A DNA stretch of 7,330 nucleotides from Anaerolineae bacterium (lineage in GTDB: Bacteria; Chloroflexota; Anaerolineae; UBA4142), in NCBI GenBank assembly GCA_027457205.1, contig DAIDTM010000529.1:1-7330 (forward strand). The letters are read 5' to 3'. The position numbers were made by a program, and so were the translations under genes. The notes below the pieces were generated by a model. The model made no database searches and was not told the DNA's origin. It saw only the letters and a list, made by a program, of their open reading frames with translations. Position 1 is the stretch's first letter. Every line of letters begins with the position of its first letter. Below, piece by piece: positions 1-5,834 of the stretch.

Positions 1-564
1 GGCTTTTACCACGGTTGGCGCAGTTTCTGGGCTAATCCCCCCATCTACTTCCAGTTCGATGTTCAAGCCTCGCGCGTCGATCATCTTTCGCATCGCCGCG
101 ATCTTCTGCGGCATCGTCTCGATGAACGATTGCCCGCCGAAACCGGGGTTCACCGTCATCACCAGCACCAGATCGATGAACGGCAAGATTTCTTCCAGTG
201 TGCCGACGTGTGTCGCCGGGTTGATCGCCACGCCGGCGCGCTTGCCGTGTTCCTTGATCTGTTCGATGACGCGATGCAGATGAACGCAGGCTTCTTGCTG
301 CACGGTGATATTGTCCGCGCCCGCCGCTGCGAACTCGGGGATGAATTTCTCCGGCTCGTCGATCATCAGGTGTACGTCGAGCGGTAAATGGGTGAACGGG
401 CGGATCGCGGCGACGACGACCGGCCCGATCGTAATGTTCGGGACGAAATGCCCATCCATCACATCGACGTGAATGTAATCTGCGCCGGCGGCATCGGCTT
501 CTTTCACCTGCTCGCCCAGCCGCGCAAAGTCAGAGGCAAGAATGGAAGGCGCAATTTTGATCAT
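1..564 (-). CDS. rpe: Ribulose-phosphate 3-epimerase, C-terminus cut by window edge
   Basis: Interconverts D-ribulose 5-phosphate and D-xylulose 5-phosphate in the cytosolic pentose phosphate pathway. The 188 visible codons cover most of a TIM barrel that is usually about 220 residues, so roughly 30 C-terminal residues lie outside the window. Visible family motifs are the N-terminal APSILASDF (catalytic Ser8), HVDVMDGHFVPN with metal and catalytic His32, Asp34 and Met36, LDVHLM with His65, MTVNPGFGGQ at 136-145, and LEVDGGI with catalytic Asp174. The usual TVHxEA motif reads TVQQEA at 87-92, a departure outside the metal site. The ATG at 564 is forced, because an in-frame TAG lies two codons upstream. 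No Shine-Dalgarno sequence is seen before it. The gene lies 72 bp downstream of the putative antitoxin on the same strand. Identification is secure. Confidence 0.96.
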   Translation of the reverse strand, partial: MIKIAPSILASDFARLGEQVKEADAAGADYIHVDVMDGHFVPNITIGPVVVAAIRPFTHLPLDVHLMIDEPEKFIPEFAAAGADNITVQQEACVHLHRVIEQIKEHGKRAGVAINPATHVGTLEEILPFIDLVLVMTVNPGFGGQSFIETMPQKIAAMRKMIDARGLNIELEVDGGISPETAPTVVKA

Positions 565-636
565 ACTTGACTAGGCGGGTGTTGGTGCGGCAATTTGCTG
601 AAAAATGAAATTCGCAATGATGTTCATCGTATCGTA

Positions 637-987
637 TTAGCGGTTGGCGCGCTTCAACTTGGTCACCCGGCGCAGTGCATATGTGCTTTGTGCTTCTCTT
701 GTCATCGCCACACGCTTGGGTGCGGAAGGAATCAGGGAGCGCAATGCCGTATTAACAGATTCCGAGTCAGGAAAATATTCTTGCACATCTGGCTCCAAGA
801 CGACGGTTCCTTTTGGTTTGACGTCCTTGACAACAATCGTGCCGTCTTTCTTGTGGACAGTAATGGTATATCCTTCTCGCATAGTTTGATAGTACTTGCC
901 GCGCGTCCCTTTCATTGCTCGAAGATCGTACTCAGAGAGCATTTCTCCTTGATTGAAGGTGTGTTTGCTGATTTTACTTTTCTTCAT
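637..987 (-). CDS. Putative antitoxin partner of BrnT (not a ribbon-helix-helix BrnA)
   Basis: A 116-residue protein whose gene overlaps the 3' end of the upstream BrnT-type toxin gene by 14 nt. The role as antitoxin is inferred from that overlap and from resemblance to small proteins often found beside such toxins, with the pattern RGKYY, a beta-rich stretch (TITVHKKDGTIVV, 41-53), LEPDVQEYFPDSESVN (64-79) and ALRSLI (81-86). I see no ribbon-helix-helix domain of the BrnA kind. Residues 87-116 form a basic tail with many Arg and Lys that seems longer than in the relatives I recall. The ATG at 987 has a modest GAAGG four nt upstream and fits translational coupling. An internal ATG at 942, giving a protein starting MLSEYDL, resembles the usual family start, but its AAGGAG lies only 2 nt away. 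Base composition is lower in GC than in neighbouring genes. The gene is real with high confidence, but its function is inferred. Confidence 0.82.
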   Translation of the reverse strand: MKKSKISKHTFNQGEMLSEYDLRAMKGTRGKYYQTMREGYTITVHKKDGTIVVKDVKPKGTVVLEPDVQEYFPDSESVNTALRSLIPSAPKRVAMTREAQSTYALRRVTKLKRANR

Positions 988-1252
988 ATTGCCTTCGCTC
1001 GGAGGTGGTCGCCTTTCGGCAGCTGATGATCCGAATCCTGCCTTGCCGATCAGTGTGAGCCACGATCAGAACTCTGCCTTGGGATGAAATGCCGATACTG
1101 AGATAGCGTTCTTCGCTTTCAGAATGAAATAGATCGAGAAATGTAATCAACCTTGGATCGTCGAACACCGATATCGTTTCATCAAAACTCACACGATGTT
1201 TCTTGAGATTCGCTCTTGCTTTTTCTTCATTCCACTCGAAATTCAGCTTCAT
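974..1252 (-). CDS. brnT: BrnT-family toxin (type II toxin-antitoxin ribonuclease)
   Basis: A 92-residue protein matching the BrnT toxin family (RelE-like fold ribonucleases that block translation by cutting RNA). Visible hallmarks, in order, are the N-terminal FEWNEEKARANLKKHRVSF (5-23), VFDDP (29-33), SESEERYLSIG (44-54), a GRVLIVAHT strand and the C-terminal GRIRIISCRKAT-ERRQYE segment. Length is typical for the family. The ATG at 1252 has a clear AAGGA (1260-1264) seven nt upstream, which settles the start. It begins 21 nt after the rlmN stop codon on the same strand and overlaps the downstream putative antitoxin gene by 14 nt. Toxin-first order is the usual brnTA layout. The stretch 1141-1200 is about 40% GC by hand count, against about 58% for 1621-1680 in rlmN, consistent with acquisition. 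No separate promoter was recognised, so it may use rlmN read-through or a weak promoter inside rlmN. Confidence 0.93.
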   Translation of the reverse strand: MKLNFEWNEEKARANLKKHRVSFDETISVFDDPRLITFLDLFHSESEERYLSIGISSQGRVLIVAHTDRQGRIRIISCRKATTSERRQYEEK

Positions 1253-1259
1253 TGCTGCG

Positions 1260-1264
1260 TCCTT
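1260..1264 (-). promoter_or_regulatory. Ribosome binding site of brnT
   Basis: On the minus strand this reads AAGGA, seven nt before the ATG at 1252. It is one of the few well-formed Shine-Dalgarno sequences in the window and shows that the toxin is translated independently of rlmN. Confidence 0.75.
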
Positions 1265-1273
1265 GGAGCGAAT

Positions 1274-2338
1274 CTATTTTTTGCTCTGTCTCAACTGCCC
1301 GCACCCTGCCGCGATCTCGATTCCCTTTTCCACGCGCAGCGTCGTCGGTATGCCGGCGTCGCGCAGGATTTGCTCGAACGTCCTGACGCGTTCGTACGGC
1401 GTGCGTCCGTACGGCGATGTCGCGGTTGGGTTCAACGGAATCAGATTGACGTGGCACAGCAAGCCGCGCAGCATCTGCGTCAGCGCGCGCGCCTGCCACG
1501 GCTGGTCGTTGACGCCGTCCATCAGCGCATACTCGAACGTGACGCGCCGCCGCGTTTGCTCCACGTACGCGCGCACCGCGCGCATCAAGTCTCGTAGCGG
1601 ATACTTGCGATTCAGCGGCACCAGCACATCGCGCAGTTCATCGTCCGGCGCGTGGAGCGAAATCGCCAGATTGATTTGCTGCTTTTCGCGCGCCAGCCGT
1701 TCGATGCCCGGAATCTCGCCGGAGGTCGAGACGGTGATGCGCCGCGCGCCTAAGCCGAACCGCGCCGGGTCGGTGAGCGATTCAATTGCCTGCCACGTAA
1801 CGTCGAATTTCATAAACGGCTCGCCCATCCCCATGACGACGACGTTCGTCAGTGGCGAGGCGCCGCGCGCCAAGTGCAGTACCTGTGCGACGATTTCGCC
1901 GGGCGTCAGATTGCGGATGTAGCCGGCTTGTCCGGTCGCGCAAAACGGGCAGCCAATCGGACAGCCGACTTGCGTCGAGATGCAGACGGTGCGGCGCTTC
2001 AAGCCGCGCGGTTCTTCGAGCGCCGGACTGCCGGGCGCATCGGGATAGAGCATCAGCACTGTCTCGATGGTCTGCCCGTCGTCCAATTGCAAAAGCACCT
2101 TGCGCGTCAGTCCATCGGTGGAAGCCGTCTTGGCAATCGCCGGCGGTGCGCCAATGATCGTCTCAGCGGTCAGCCGCTCGCGCAAGCCGCGCGGCAGATC
2201 CGTCATCGCCTGATAATCGGTGGCGAATTCGCGTCCGTAAATCCATCGATCGACTTGCGCGACGCGGTACGCCGGTTCGTTCCAGGCGGCAAACAGATCG
2301 CGCATTTGGATTTTGGTAAGGTTCAGAAGGTCAAGCAT
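1274..2338 (-). CDS. rlmN: 23S rRNA (adenine(2503)-C(2))-methyltransferase RlmN
   Basis: Radical SAM enzyme that methylates C2 of A2503 in 23S rRNA (and, in some bacteria, A37 of certain tRNAs). At 354 residues the length is normal for the family. The N-terminal accessory domain carries EPAYRVAQVDRWIY (21-34). The radical SAM cluster CPIGCPFC provides Cys126, Cys130 and Cys133. Cys119 in TVCISTQ matches the conserved second catalytic cysteine, and Cys346 in AAGCGQL matches the methyl-carrying cysteine near the C-terminus, so both cysteines of the ping-pong mechanism are present. VMGMGEP (168-174) is the SAM-binding GGE-type motif. The ATG at 2338 gives the expected N-terminus, but no Shine-Dalgarno lies upstream, where the sequence is the left arm of an inverted repeat. 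The brnT gene follows after 21 nt. Identification is secure. Confidence 0.97.
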   Translation of the reverse strand: MLDLLNLTKIQMRDLFAAWNEPAYRVAQVDRWIYGREFATDYQAMTDLPRGLRERLTAETIIGAPPAIAKTASTDGLTRKVLLQLDDGQTIETVLMLYPDAPGSPALEEPRGLKRRTVCISTQVGCPIGCPFCATGQAGYIRNLTPGEIVAQVLHLARGASPLTNVVVMGMGEPFMKFDVTWQAIESLTDPARFGLGARRITVSTSGEIPGIERLAREKQQINLAISLHAPDDELRDVLVPLNRKYPLRDLMRAVRAYVEQTRRRVTFEYALMDGVNDQPWQARALTQMLRGLLCHVNLIPLNPTATSPYGRTPYERVRTFEQILRDAGIPTTLRVEKGIEIAAGCGQLRQSKK

Positions 2339-2345
2339 GGTAACT

Positions 2346-2458
2346 GGAGGTTGGACGTTAGAAGTTGGAGTTTAGAAGTGGGACGTTGGAATCTGCGCTT
2401 CAACGCTAATCTAATTTCCAATCTCTAACCTCTAACTTCTAATTCCCAACTTCCAATC
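2346..2458. repeat. Long imperfect inverted repeat between the peptidase gene and rlmN
   Basis: The plus strand has a G/T/A-rich left arm (about 2346-2392) made of short units of the type GTTAGAAGTTGGAG, then a C/T/A-rich right arm (about 2411-2458) that is largely its reverse complement. The longest exact match I found is TTAGAAGTT at 2358-2366 with AACTTCTAA at 2434-2442. Other short blocks match with scattered mismatches over roughly 35-40 bp. The loop contains GCGCTTCAACGC. It resembles dispersed intergenic repeats rather than a terminator, since no T-run follows either arm. The right arm reads into the peptidase gene and supplies its stop codon. A single window cannot show whether it is dispersed in the genome. 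Confidence 0.72.
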
Positions 2459-3169
2459 GAGCCAACTCCGCCGCCGTCCGCCCATATTCGTGGCGACGAA
2501 AACATAGTACAGCAACGTCGAGAGCGATTGCGCGGCGGCGGCGACATACGTCAGCGCGGCGGCGGTCAGCACCGATCGCGCGGCGTCCACTTCACCGGGA
2601 CCGACGAGCGCGCTAGAGCGCAGCATCGCTAGCGCGCGCTGGCTCGCGTTGAACTCTACCGGCAACGTGGCGAGCGCGAACAGCAGACTTGCCGAGAAGA
2701 ACGCGATGCCAAGCCACACCAGTCCCGACATGTTGATGAAGATGCCGACGATGAACAGGACGTAGCCCACCCACGGACCCACCGATGCCGGCGCGACGAG
2801 CGCGGCGCGGAAGCGCATTGGTGCGTACCCTTGCGCGTCTTGCACGGCGTGCCCGACTTCATGCGCGACGATTCCAAGCGAGGCAACCGATGGCGTTTGC
2901 GCAACACCGGCGGACAGGTAGAGTGTCTTGTCGCGCGGGTCGTAGTGATCGGTCAGATTGCCGGGCGTGCCTTGCACATTCAAGTTGAGCCCGTTCGCGC
3001 GCAAGAGATATTGGGCGACTTGAACGCCGGTCAGACTTTTAGCGTTGCGGACTTGGGTGTACTTTTTATACGCCGAACTGACGCGCCACTGCGCGAACAT
3101 TGCCAGCGCCAACGCCGGCAGGGCAAACACAAAATACATCGGATCAAAGTAAAATCCAAACGGAAACAT
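2432..3169 (-). CDS. Membrane zinc metallopeptidase, YugP-like (Zn_peptidase_2 family)
   Basis: A 245-residue integral membrane protease of the YugP type, whose physiological substrate is generally unknown. Visible are an N-terminal membrane segment (about 10-29) followed by AQWRVSSAYKKY, a zinc motif HEVGH (103-107) in GIVAHEVGHAVQDAQGY, two hydrophobic segments (about 127-168), then LPVEFNAS, whose Glu172 is the likely third zinc ligand, and a final hydrophobic stretch around ALTYVAAAAQSLSTLLYYVFV. I chose the ATG at 3169, because AGGTGA lies five nt upstream. A GTG at 3178 would add three residues but falls inside that ribosome binding site. The last eight codons and the TAG stop (2458-2432) lie in the inverted-repeat arm, so the C-terminal tail DWKLGIRS looks repeat-derived and the protein is slightly longer than usual. 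It has its own promoter at 3213-3241. Confidence 0.93.
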   Translation of the reverse strand: MFPFGFYFDPMYFVFALPALALAMFAQWRVSSAYKKYTQVRNAKSLTGVQVAQYLLRANGLNLNVQGTPGNLTDHYDPRDKTLYLSAGVAQTPSVASLGIVAHEVGHAVQDAQGYAPMRFRAALVAPASVGPWVGYVLFIVGIFINMSGLVWLGIAFFSASLLFALATLPVEFNASQRALAMLRSSALVGPGEVDAARSVLTAAALTYVAAAAQSLSTLLYYVFVATNMGGRRRSWLDWKLGIRS

Positions 3170-3212
3170 CGAACTCACCTCATTCGTACGTCAATGGAGC
3201 ATGACAGCCAGA

Positions 3213-3241
3213 AGTATACTCAACCTATCATCGAAAGTCAA
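3213..3241 (-). promoter_or_regulatory. Sigma70-type promoter of the zinc peptidase gene
   Basis: On the minus strand TTGACT (3241-3236) and TATACT (3218-3213) are separated by exactly 17 bp, five of six matches to consensus in each box. Transcription would start near 3206, giving a leader of about 37 nt that contains the AGGTGA ribosome binding site. The -35 box overlaps the TGA stop codon of the upstream phosphatase gene (3240-3238). Inferred from sequence only. Confidence 0.75.
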
Positions 3242-4038
3242 TAGCCGCGCAGCCATGCCTCGCGCAAAGTGTCCAGGTCGGCGAAAATAAAATCAGGTTG
3301 AACTGTCGATTGCGCGAGCGACTCGCGCGTGGTGACGCCGGTCAACACCAGGATCGATGTCAAGCCCGCGCGCTGCGCGCCTTCGATGTCGGTATCCAAG
3401 CGGTCACCCAGCATTGCCGATGCATTCCGCGCCGCGCCCATCTTTTCCACGGCGATGTCGTACATCGCGCGCTCGGGTTTGCCGATCACGAGCGGCGCGA
3501 CCTCAGTCGCGGCTTGCAGCGCGGCGAGGATCGCGCCCGCGCCGGGGATGATGCCTTCCGCGCCGGGGTAGGTTTTGTCTGCGTTCGTGCCGATGAATTT
3601 TGCGCCGCGCCGAATTTCCAGCGCCGCGCGTTTCAGCTTATCGTACGTCAGGTCCCAGTCGATGCCGACGACGACGATGTCCGCGTTCTGATCGACCAGG
3701 GCATAGCCCGCGCGCGTCAGTTCGTCCTCCAGTCCGTCGCCGCCGATGGCGAGGACGCGCGCGCCGCGCGGCGCGAGACGCGGCAGGTACAGCGCGGTCG
3801 CGTGCGCCGAAGTGAGCACTTCATCGGCGTCTACCTTCACGCCGAGCGCGGCGAGCCGCTCGACAATCTCCGACGCCGGCCGCGCCGAGTTATTCGTCGC
3901 AATGGTGAACGCAATCTGCCGCGCGCGGAGAAAATCGAAAAACGCGGGCACGCCGGCAAGCGCGCGGTCGCCGTGCCACAGCACGCCGTCCACGTCGATC
4001 ACAAGCGCGCGAATGGAAGTCAAAGAACGCGTGGTCAT
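3238..4038 (-). CDS. HAD-superfamily hydrolase, subfamily IIA (NagD/phosphoglycolate phosphatase-like)
   Basis: A cytosolic phosphatase of 266 residues, the usual length for the NagD-like C2-cap HAD group. All four HAD motifs are visible: motif I IDVDGVLWHG with nucleophile Asp15 and acid/base Asp17, motif II IATNNSA (46-52), motif III Lys187 in VIGKPERAMYD, and motif IV MLGDRLDTDIEGA with Asp212 and Asp217. The cap insertion lies between motifs II and III, with GTNADKTYPGAEGIIPGAGAI (150-170) typical of NagD relatives. Known members act on nucleotides, p-nitrophenyl phosphate, phosphoglycolate or glycerol phosphate, and the substrate here cannot be read from sequence. The ATG at 4038 overlaps the yggT stop as ATGA, a coupling overlap, so it is the last gene of the pgeF-yggS-yggT operon. 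A new promoter begins at its stop codon. Confidence 0.94.
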   Translation of the reverse strand: MTTRSLTSIRALVIDVDGVLWHGDRALAGVPAFFDFLRARQIAFTIATNNSARPASEIVERLAALGVKVDADEVLTSAHATALYLPRLAPRGARVLAIGGDGLEDELTRAGYALVDQNADIVVVGIDWDLTYDKLKRAALEIRRGAKFIGTNADKTYPGAEGIIPGAGAILAALQAATEVAPLVIGKPERAMYDIAVEKMGAARNASAMLGDRLDTDIEGAQRAGLTSILVLTGVTTRESLAQSTVQPDFIFADLDTLREAWLRGY

Positions 4039-4298
4039 CGCACACGAAATGCGCTATCGACAATGGCTTGCAGCACTTGCAAGATGATGAGCGCGACAAT
4101 CGGGGTAATATCCATCATCCCGCCGATCGGCGGAATATAGCGCCGCAGCGGCGCGAGGATCGGTTCCGTGATCTGGTAAAGTATCTGGATGAGCGGATTG
4201 TACGGATCGATGGGCAGCCACGAGACGAGCGCCCGCGCGATGATCGCAAATCCAAGGATGGTAAAAAGCAAATCAAGAAAAGTGACTAGAAAATCCAC
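4035..4298 (-). CDS. yggT: YggT family membrane protein
   Basis: An 87-residue protein with two hydrophobic segments, one near residues 5-27 (LVTFLDLLFTILGFAIIARALVSW, trimmed at its ends in the membrane) and one near 66-82 (ITPIVALIILQVLQAIV). Between them lie the family hallmarks NPLIQILYQITEPILAPLRR and a short IPPIGGMMDITP loop. Relatives in chloroplasts (CCB3) and bacteria are linked to membrane assembly or division-related tasks and, in E. coli, osmotic tolerance, but the molecular role is not settled. The start is GTG at 4298, with AAGGAA six nt upstream, inside the end of yggS. An overlapping GTG at 4300 is out of frame and soon hits a stop. It begins 2 nt after the yggS stop and overlaps the phosphatase gene start by 4 nt. 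The yggS-yggT pairing is conserved in many bacteria. Confidence 0.93.
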   Translation of the reverse strand: MDFLVTFLDLLFTILGFAIIARALVSWLPIDPYNPLIQILYQITEPILAPLRRYIPPIGGMMDITPIVALIILQVLQAIVDSAFRVR

Positions 4299-4300
4299 AC

Positions 4301-5035
4301 TTATTTCCTTTCTCCAAAAATTGCTCTGCCGATGCGGACGATAGTTGCGCCCTCGGCGATGGCAGCTTGAAAATCATCGGTCATGCCCATCGACAAGTGC
4401 TGCCACGGTCGATCGGGAAAACGCGCGCGCAGTTCGTCGCGCAGTTCGCGCAGCGCGCGAAACGCGGAGCGCGGACGCGCGTCGTCCGCTTGCGCGACAA
4501 TCGGCGCGACCGTCATCAATCCTTGCGCGTCGAGATGCGGCAACGCGAGAATTTCGCGCACCGCGGCGAAGAACGGTTCGCGTGGCGCGGACGCAAAACC
4601 GTACTTGCTCGCCTCGCCGGAAACGTTGACCTCCAGCAAAATCGGCATCGTCTTGCCGATGGCTGCCGCGCGGTCGCTTAGCCGCCGGGCGAGCGCAACG
4701 CTGTCTACCGACTGGACGAAATCGAATAGTGCCGCCGCGTCTTTGACCTTGCGGCTCTGCAGGTGCCCGACCAAGTGCCACGTGATGTTCGGTAGTTCGG
4801 TGGTTGGGTGGTTGGGTAGTTGGCGCAGTACTAGCGGAATTTTTTCGACTGCCTCTTCAACGCGATTCTCGCCGAAATGCCGGACGCCCAACGCGTGCGC
4901 GGCGAGAACGCTTTCTGCCGGGAACGTTTTGCTCACCGCGACCAGCGTGATCTCGTTCGGATTGCGCCCCGCGCGTGCCGCGGCGTCGGCGATGCGCTGC
5001 TGGACCGATTGGAGATTTTTAGCTAACGAATCCAT
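4301..5035 (-). CDS. yggS: YggS-family pyridoxal 5'-phosphate homeostasis protein
   Basis: A cytosolic PLP-binding protein (PLPBP/PROSC family) that buffers pyridoxal phosphate and affects amino-acid metabolism, with no firmly known enzymatic activity. The 244-residue sequence shows LVAVSKTFPAESV with the PLP lysine Lys36, HFGENRVEEA (53-62), WHLVGHLQSRKVK (86-98), LLEVNVSGEASKYGF (133-147), GLMTVAPI and the phosphate-binding end LSMGMTDDFQAAIAEGATIVRIG. The segment between EKI and WHLVGHLQ is about 19 residues, longer than the roughly 8-12 I recall in typical relatives. It is encoded by an 8-bp tandem repeat (4791-4822). The ATG at 5035 lies 1 nt after the pgeF stop (TAAAATG) with only a weak upstream purine stretch, so it probably depends on coupling to pgeF. 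Identification is secure. Confidence 0.95.
   Translation of the reverse strand: MDSLAKNLQSVQQRIADAAARAGRNPNEITLVAVSKTFPAESVLAAHALGVRHFGENRVEEAVEKIPLVLRQLPNHPTTELPNITWHLVGHLQSRKVKDAAALFDFVQSVDSVALARRLSDRAAAIGKTMPILLEVNVSGEASKYGFASAPREPFFAAVREILALPHLDAQGLMTVAPIVAQADDARPRSAFRALRELRDELRARFPDRPWQHLSMGMTDDFQAAIAEGATIVRIGRAIFGERK
4791..4822. repeat. Four tandem copies of an 8-bp unit inside yggS
   Basis: On the plus strand the units are GGTAGTTC, GGTGGTTG, GGTGGTTG and GGTAGTTG, consensus GGTRGTTG. They lie in the yggS coding region and encode, on the minus strand, residues around QLPNHPTTELP (72-82), in a loop that is variable in the family. Because 8 is not a multiple of three, gain or loss of one unit would shift the reading frame. 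Confidence 0.85.
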
Positions 5036-5036
5036 T

Positions 5037-5825
5037 TTACGTTTCGCTCAACGCAATCATCGCGCCGAAGCGGCCGGTGTTGGCTTGCTCCGCGCGCCAC
5101 GAATAAAATTCGTCGGTGTGATGTGCGGTGCAAATTCCCGCCATCTCGATTTGCTCGACGCCGAGCGCGCGGAGTTGCCGCGCGTTCGCCTGCCACAGAT
5201 CGAAATGCGCGCCACCGTCGGCGTGCGGCAGAAGCAACGCGTCCGCGTCGTCAAACGCGGCGCGCACTTGCGCGATCACGTCGTCGCCGATGCGGTAGCA
5301 GCACGGACCGATCGACGGCGCAATGCACGCAATCAAATCGCGCGGGCGTGTGCCGAAGGTGTCGAACATGACTTGTGCGGCTTTGGTCGCGATCTTGGCG
5401 ACGGTACCGCGCCAGCCGGCGTGCGCGACGCCAATCGCGCGGCGCGCCGGATCGAAGAATAGAATCGGCACACAGTCCGCATAGCGCAGCATCAGCGGCA
5501 CGCCGGGTACGTTAGTCAGCAGTGCATCGACCTCGCGAACAATCGCGCCGCGCTGTGCTGTACCCACCACTGCGACGCGGTCGGCTTGCGCCTGACTCGC
5601 GGTCACCGTTGCCGCCGCATCGAGCGCGAGCGCGTCGTGCAGCCGCTGGGTGTTCGCGGCGACGTTCGCGGGATCGTCGCCGGCGGTCTTGCCAAGATTG
5701 AGCGTGTCGAACGGAGCCGGACTGACGCCGCCGTGCCGCGTCGAAATCGCGTGGACGAGCGCGCCTGAATCATCGAGCGAACCGAAGGTATAATAGACGA
5801 TTCCGTTTGCGTTGTTGCGTCGCAT
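5037..5825 (-). CDS. pgeF: PgeF/YfiH laccase-domain protein (peptidoglycan editing factor family)
   Basis: A 262-residue member of the multicopper-oxidase-like laccase-domain family (YfiH, PgeF, mammalian FAMIN). Members have been described as purine nucleoside-processing enzymes and as editors of peptidoglycan composition. Numbered from ATG 5825, visible motifs are ISTRHGGVSPAPFDTLNLG (28-46), LRYADCVPILFFD with the ligand cysteine Cys118, GVAHAGWRGTV with His135, IAPSIGPCCYRIG (168-180) and the end segment DEFYSWRAEQANTGRFGAMIAL. The position of the usual QVHG motif reads QAQA (78-81), so the first expected metal-ligand histidine is absent (Gln80). An upstream in-frame TTG at 5846 would place the start inside the promoter and is rejected. 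The ATG at 5825, or the adjacent GTG at 5828, sits at or next to the predicted transcription start. It is the first gene of the pgeF-yggS-yggT-phosphatase operon. Confidence 0.93.
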   Translation of the reverse strand: MRRNNANGIVYYTFGSLDDSGALVHAISTRHGGVSPAPFDTLNLGKTAGDDPANVAANTQRLHDALALDAAATVTASQAQADRVAVVGTAQRGAIVREVDALLTNVPGVPLMLRYADCVPILFFDPARRAIGVAHAGWRGTVAKIATKAAQVMFDTFGTRPRDLIACIAPSIGPCCYRIGDDVIAQVRAAFDDADALLLPHADGGAHFDLWQANARQLRALGVEQIEMAGICTAHHTDEFYSWRAEQANTGRFGAMIALSET

Positions 5826-5834
5826 CACGGGTGG

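Noticed and set aside
565..636. Promoter or terminator between the antitoxin gene and rpe
   Set aside because: I see no convincing -35/-10 pair and no GC-rich hairpin with a T-run on the minus strand in this 72-bp gap.
595..1026. Plus-strand open frame opposite the putative antitoxin
   Set aside because: The minus-strand protein has coherent motifs and overlaps the toxin gene. The plus-strand product looks like random sequence.
1203..1922. Plus-strand open frame of 239 codons opposite rlmN
   Set aside because: It is antisense to a secure RlmN with complete catalytic motifs, and its product shows no family resemblance or ribosome binding site.
2346..2458. Intrinsic terminator after the peptidase gene
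   Set aside because: The stem is long, imperfect and AT-rich, and no T-run follows on either strand.
3298..4140. Plus-strand open frame opposite the HAD phosphatase
   Set aside because: All four HAD motifs lie on the other strand, and this frame gives Arg-rich sequence with no motif.
4791..4822. CRISPR-like array
   Set aside because: The units are 8 bp, contiguous, without spacers, and lie inside a conserved coding gene.
4383..5462. Long plus-strand open frame opposite yggS and pgeF
   Set aside because: It spans two well-identified minus-strand genes, its translation is rich in Arg, Ala and Ser without recognisable motifs, and long antisense frames are expected at this GC content.
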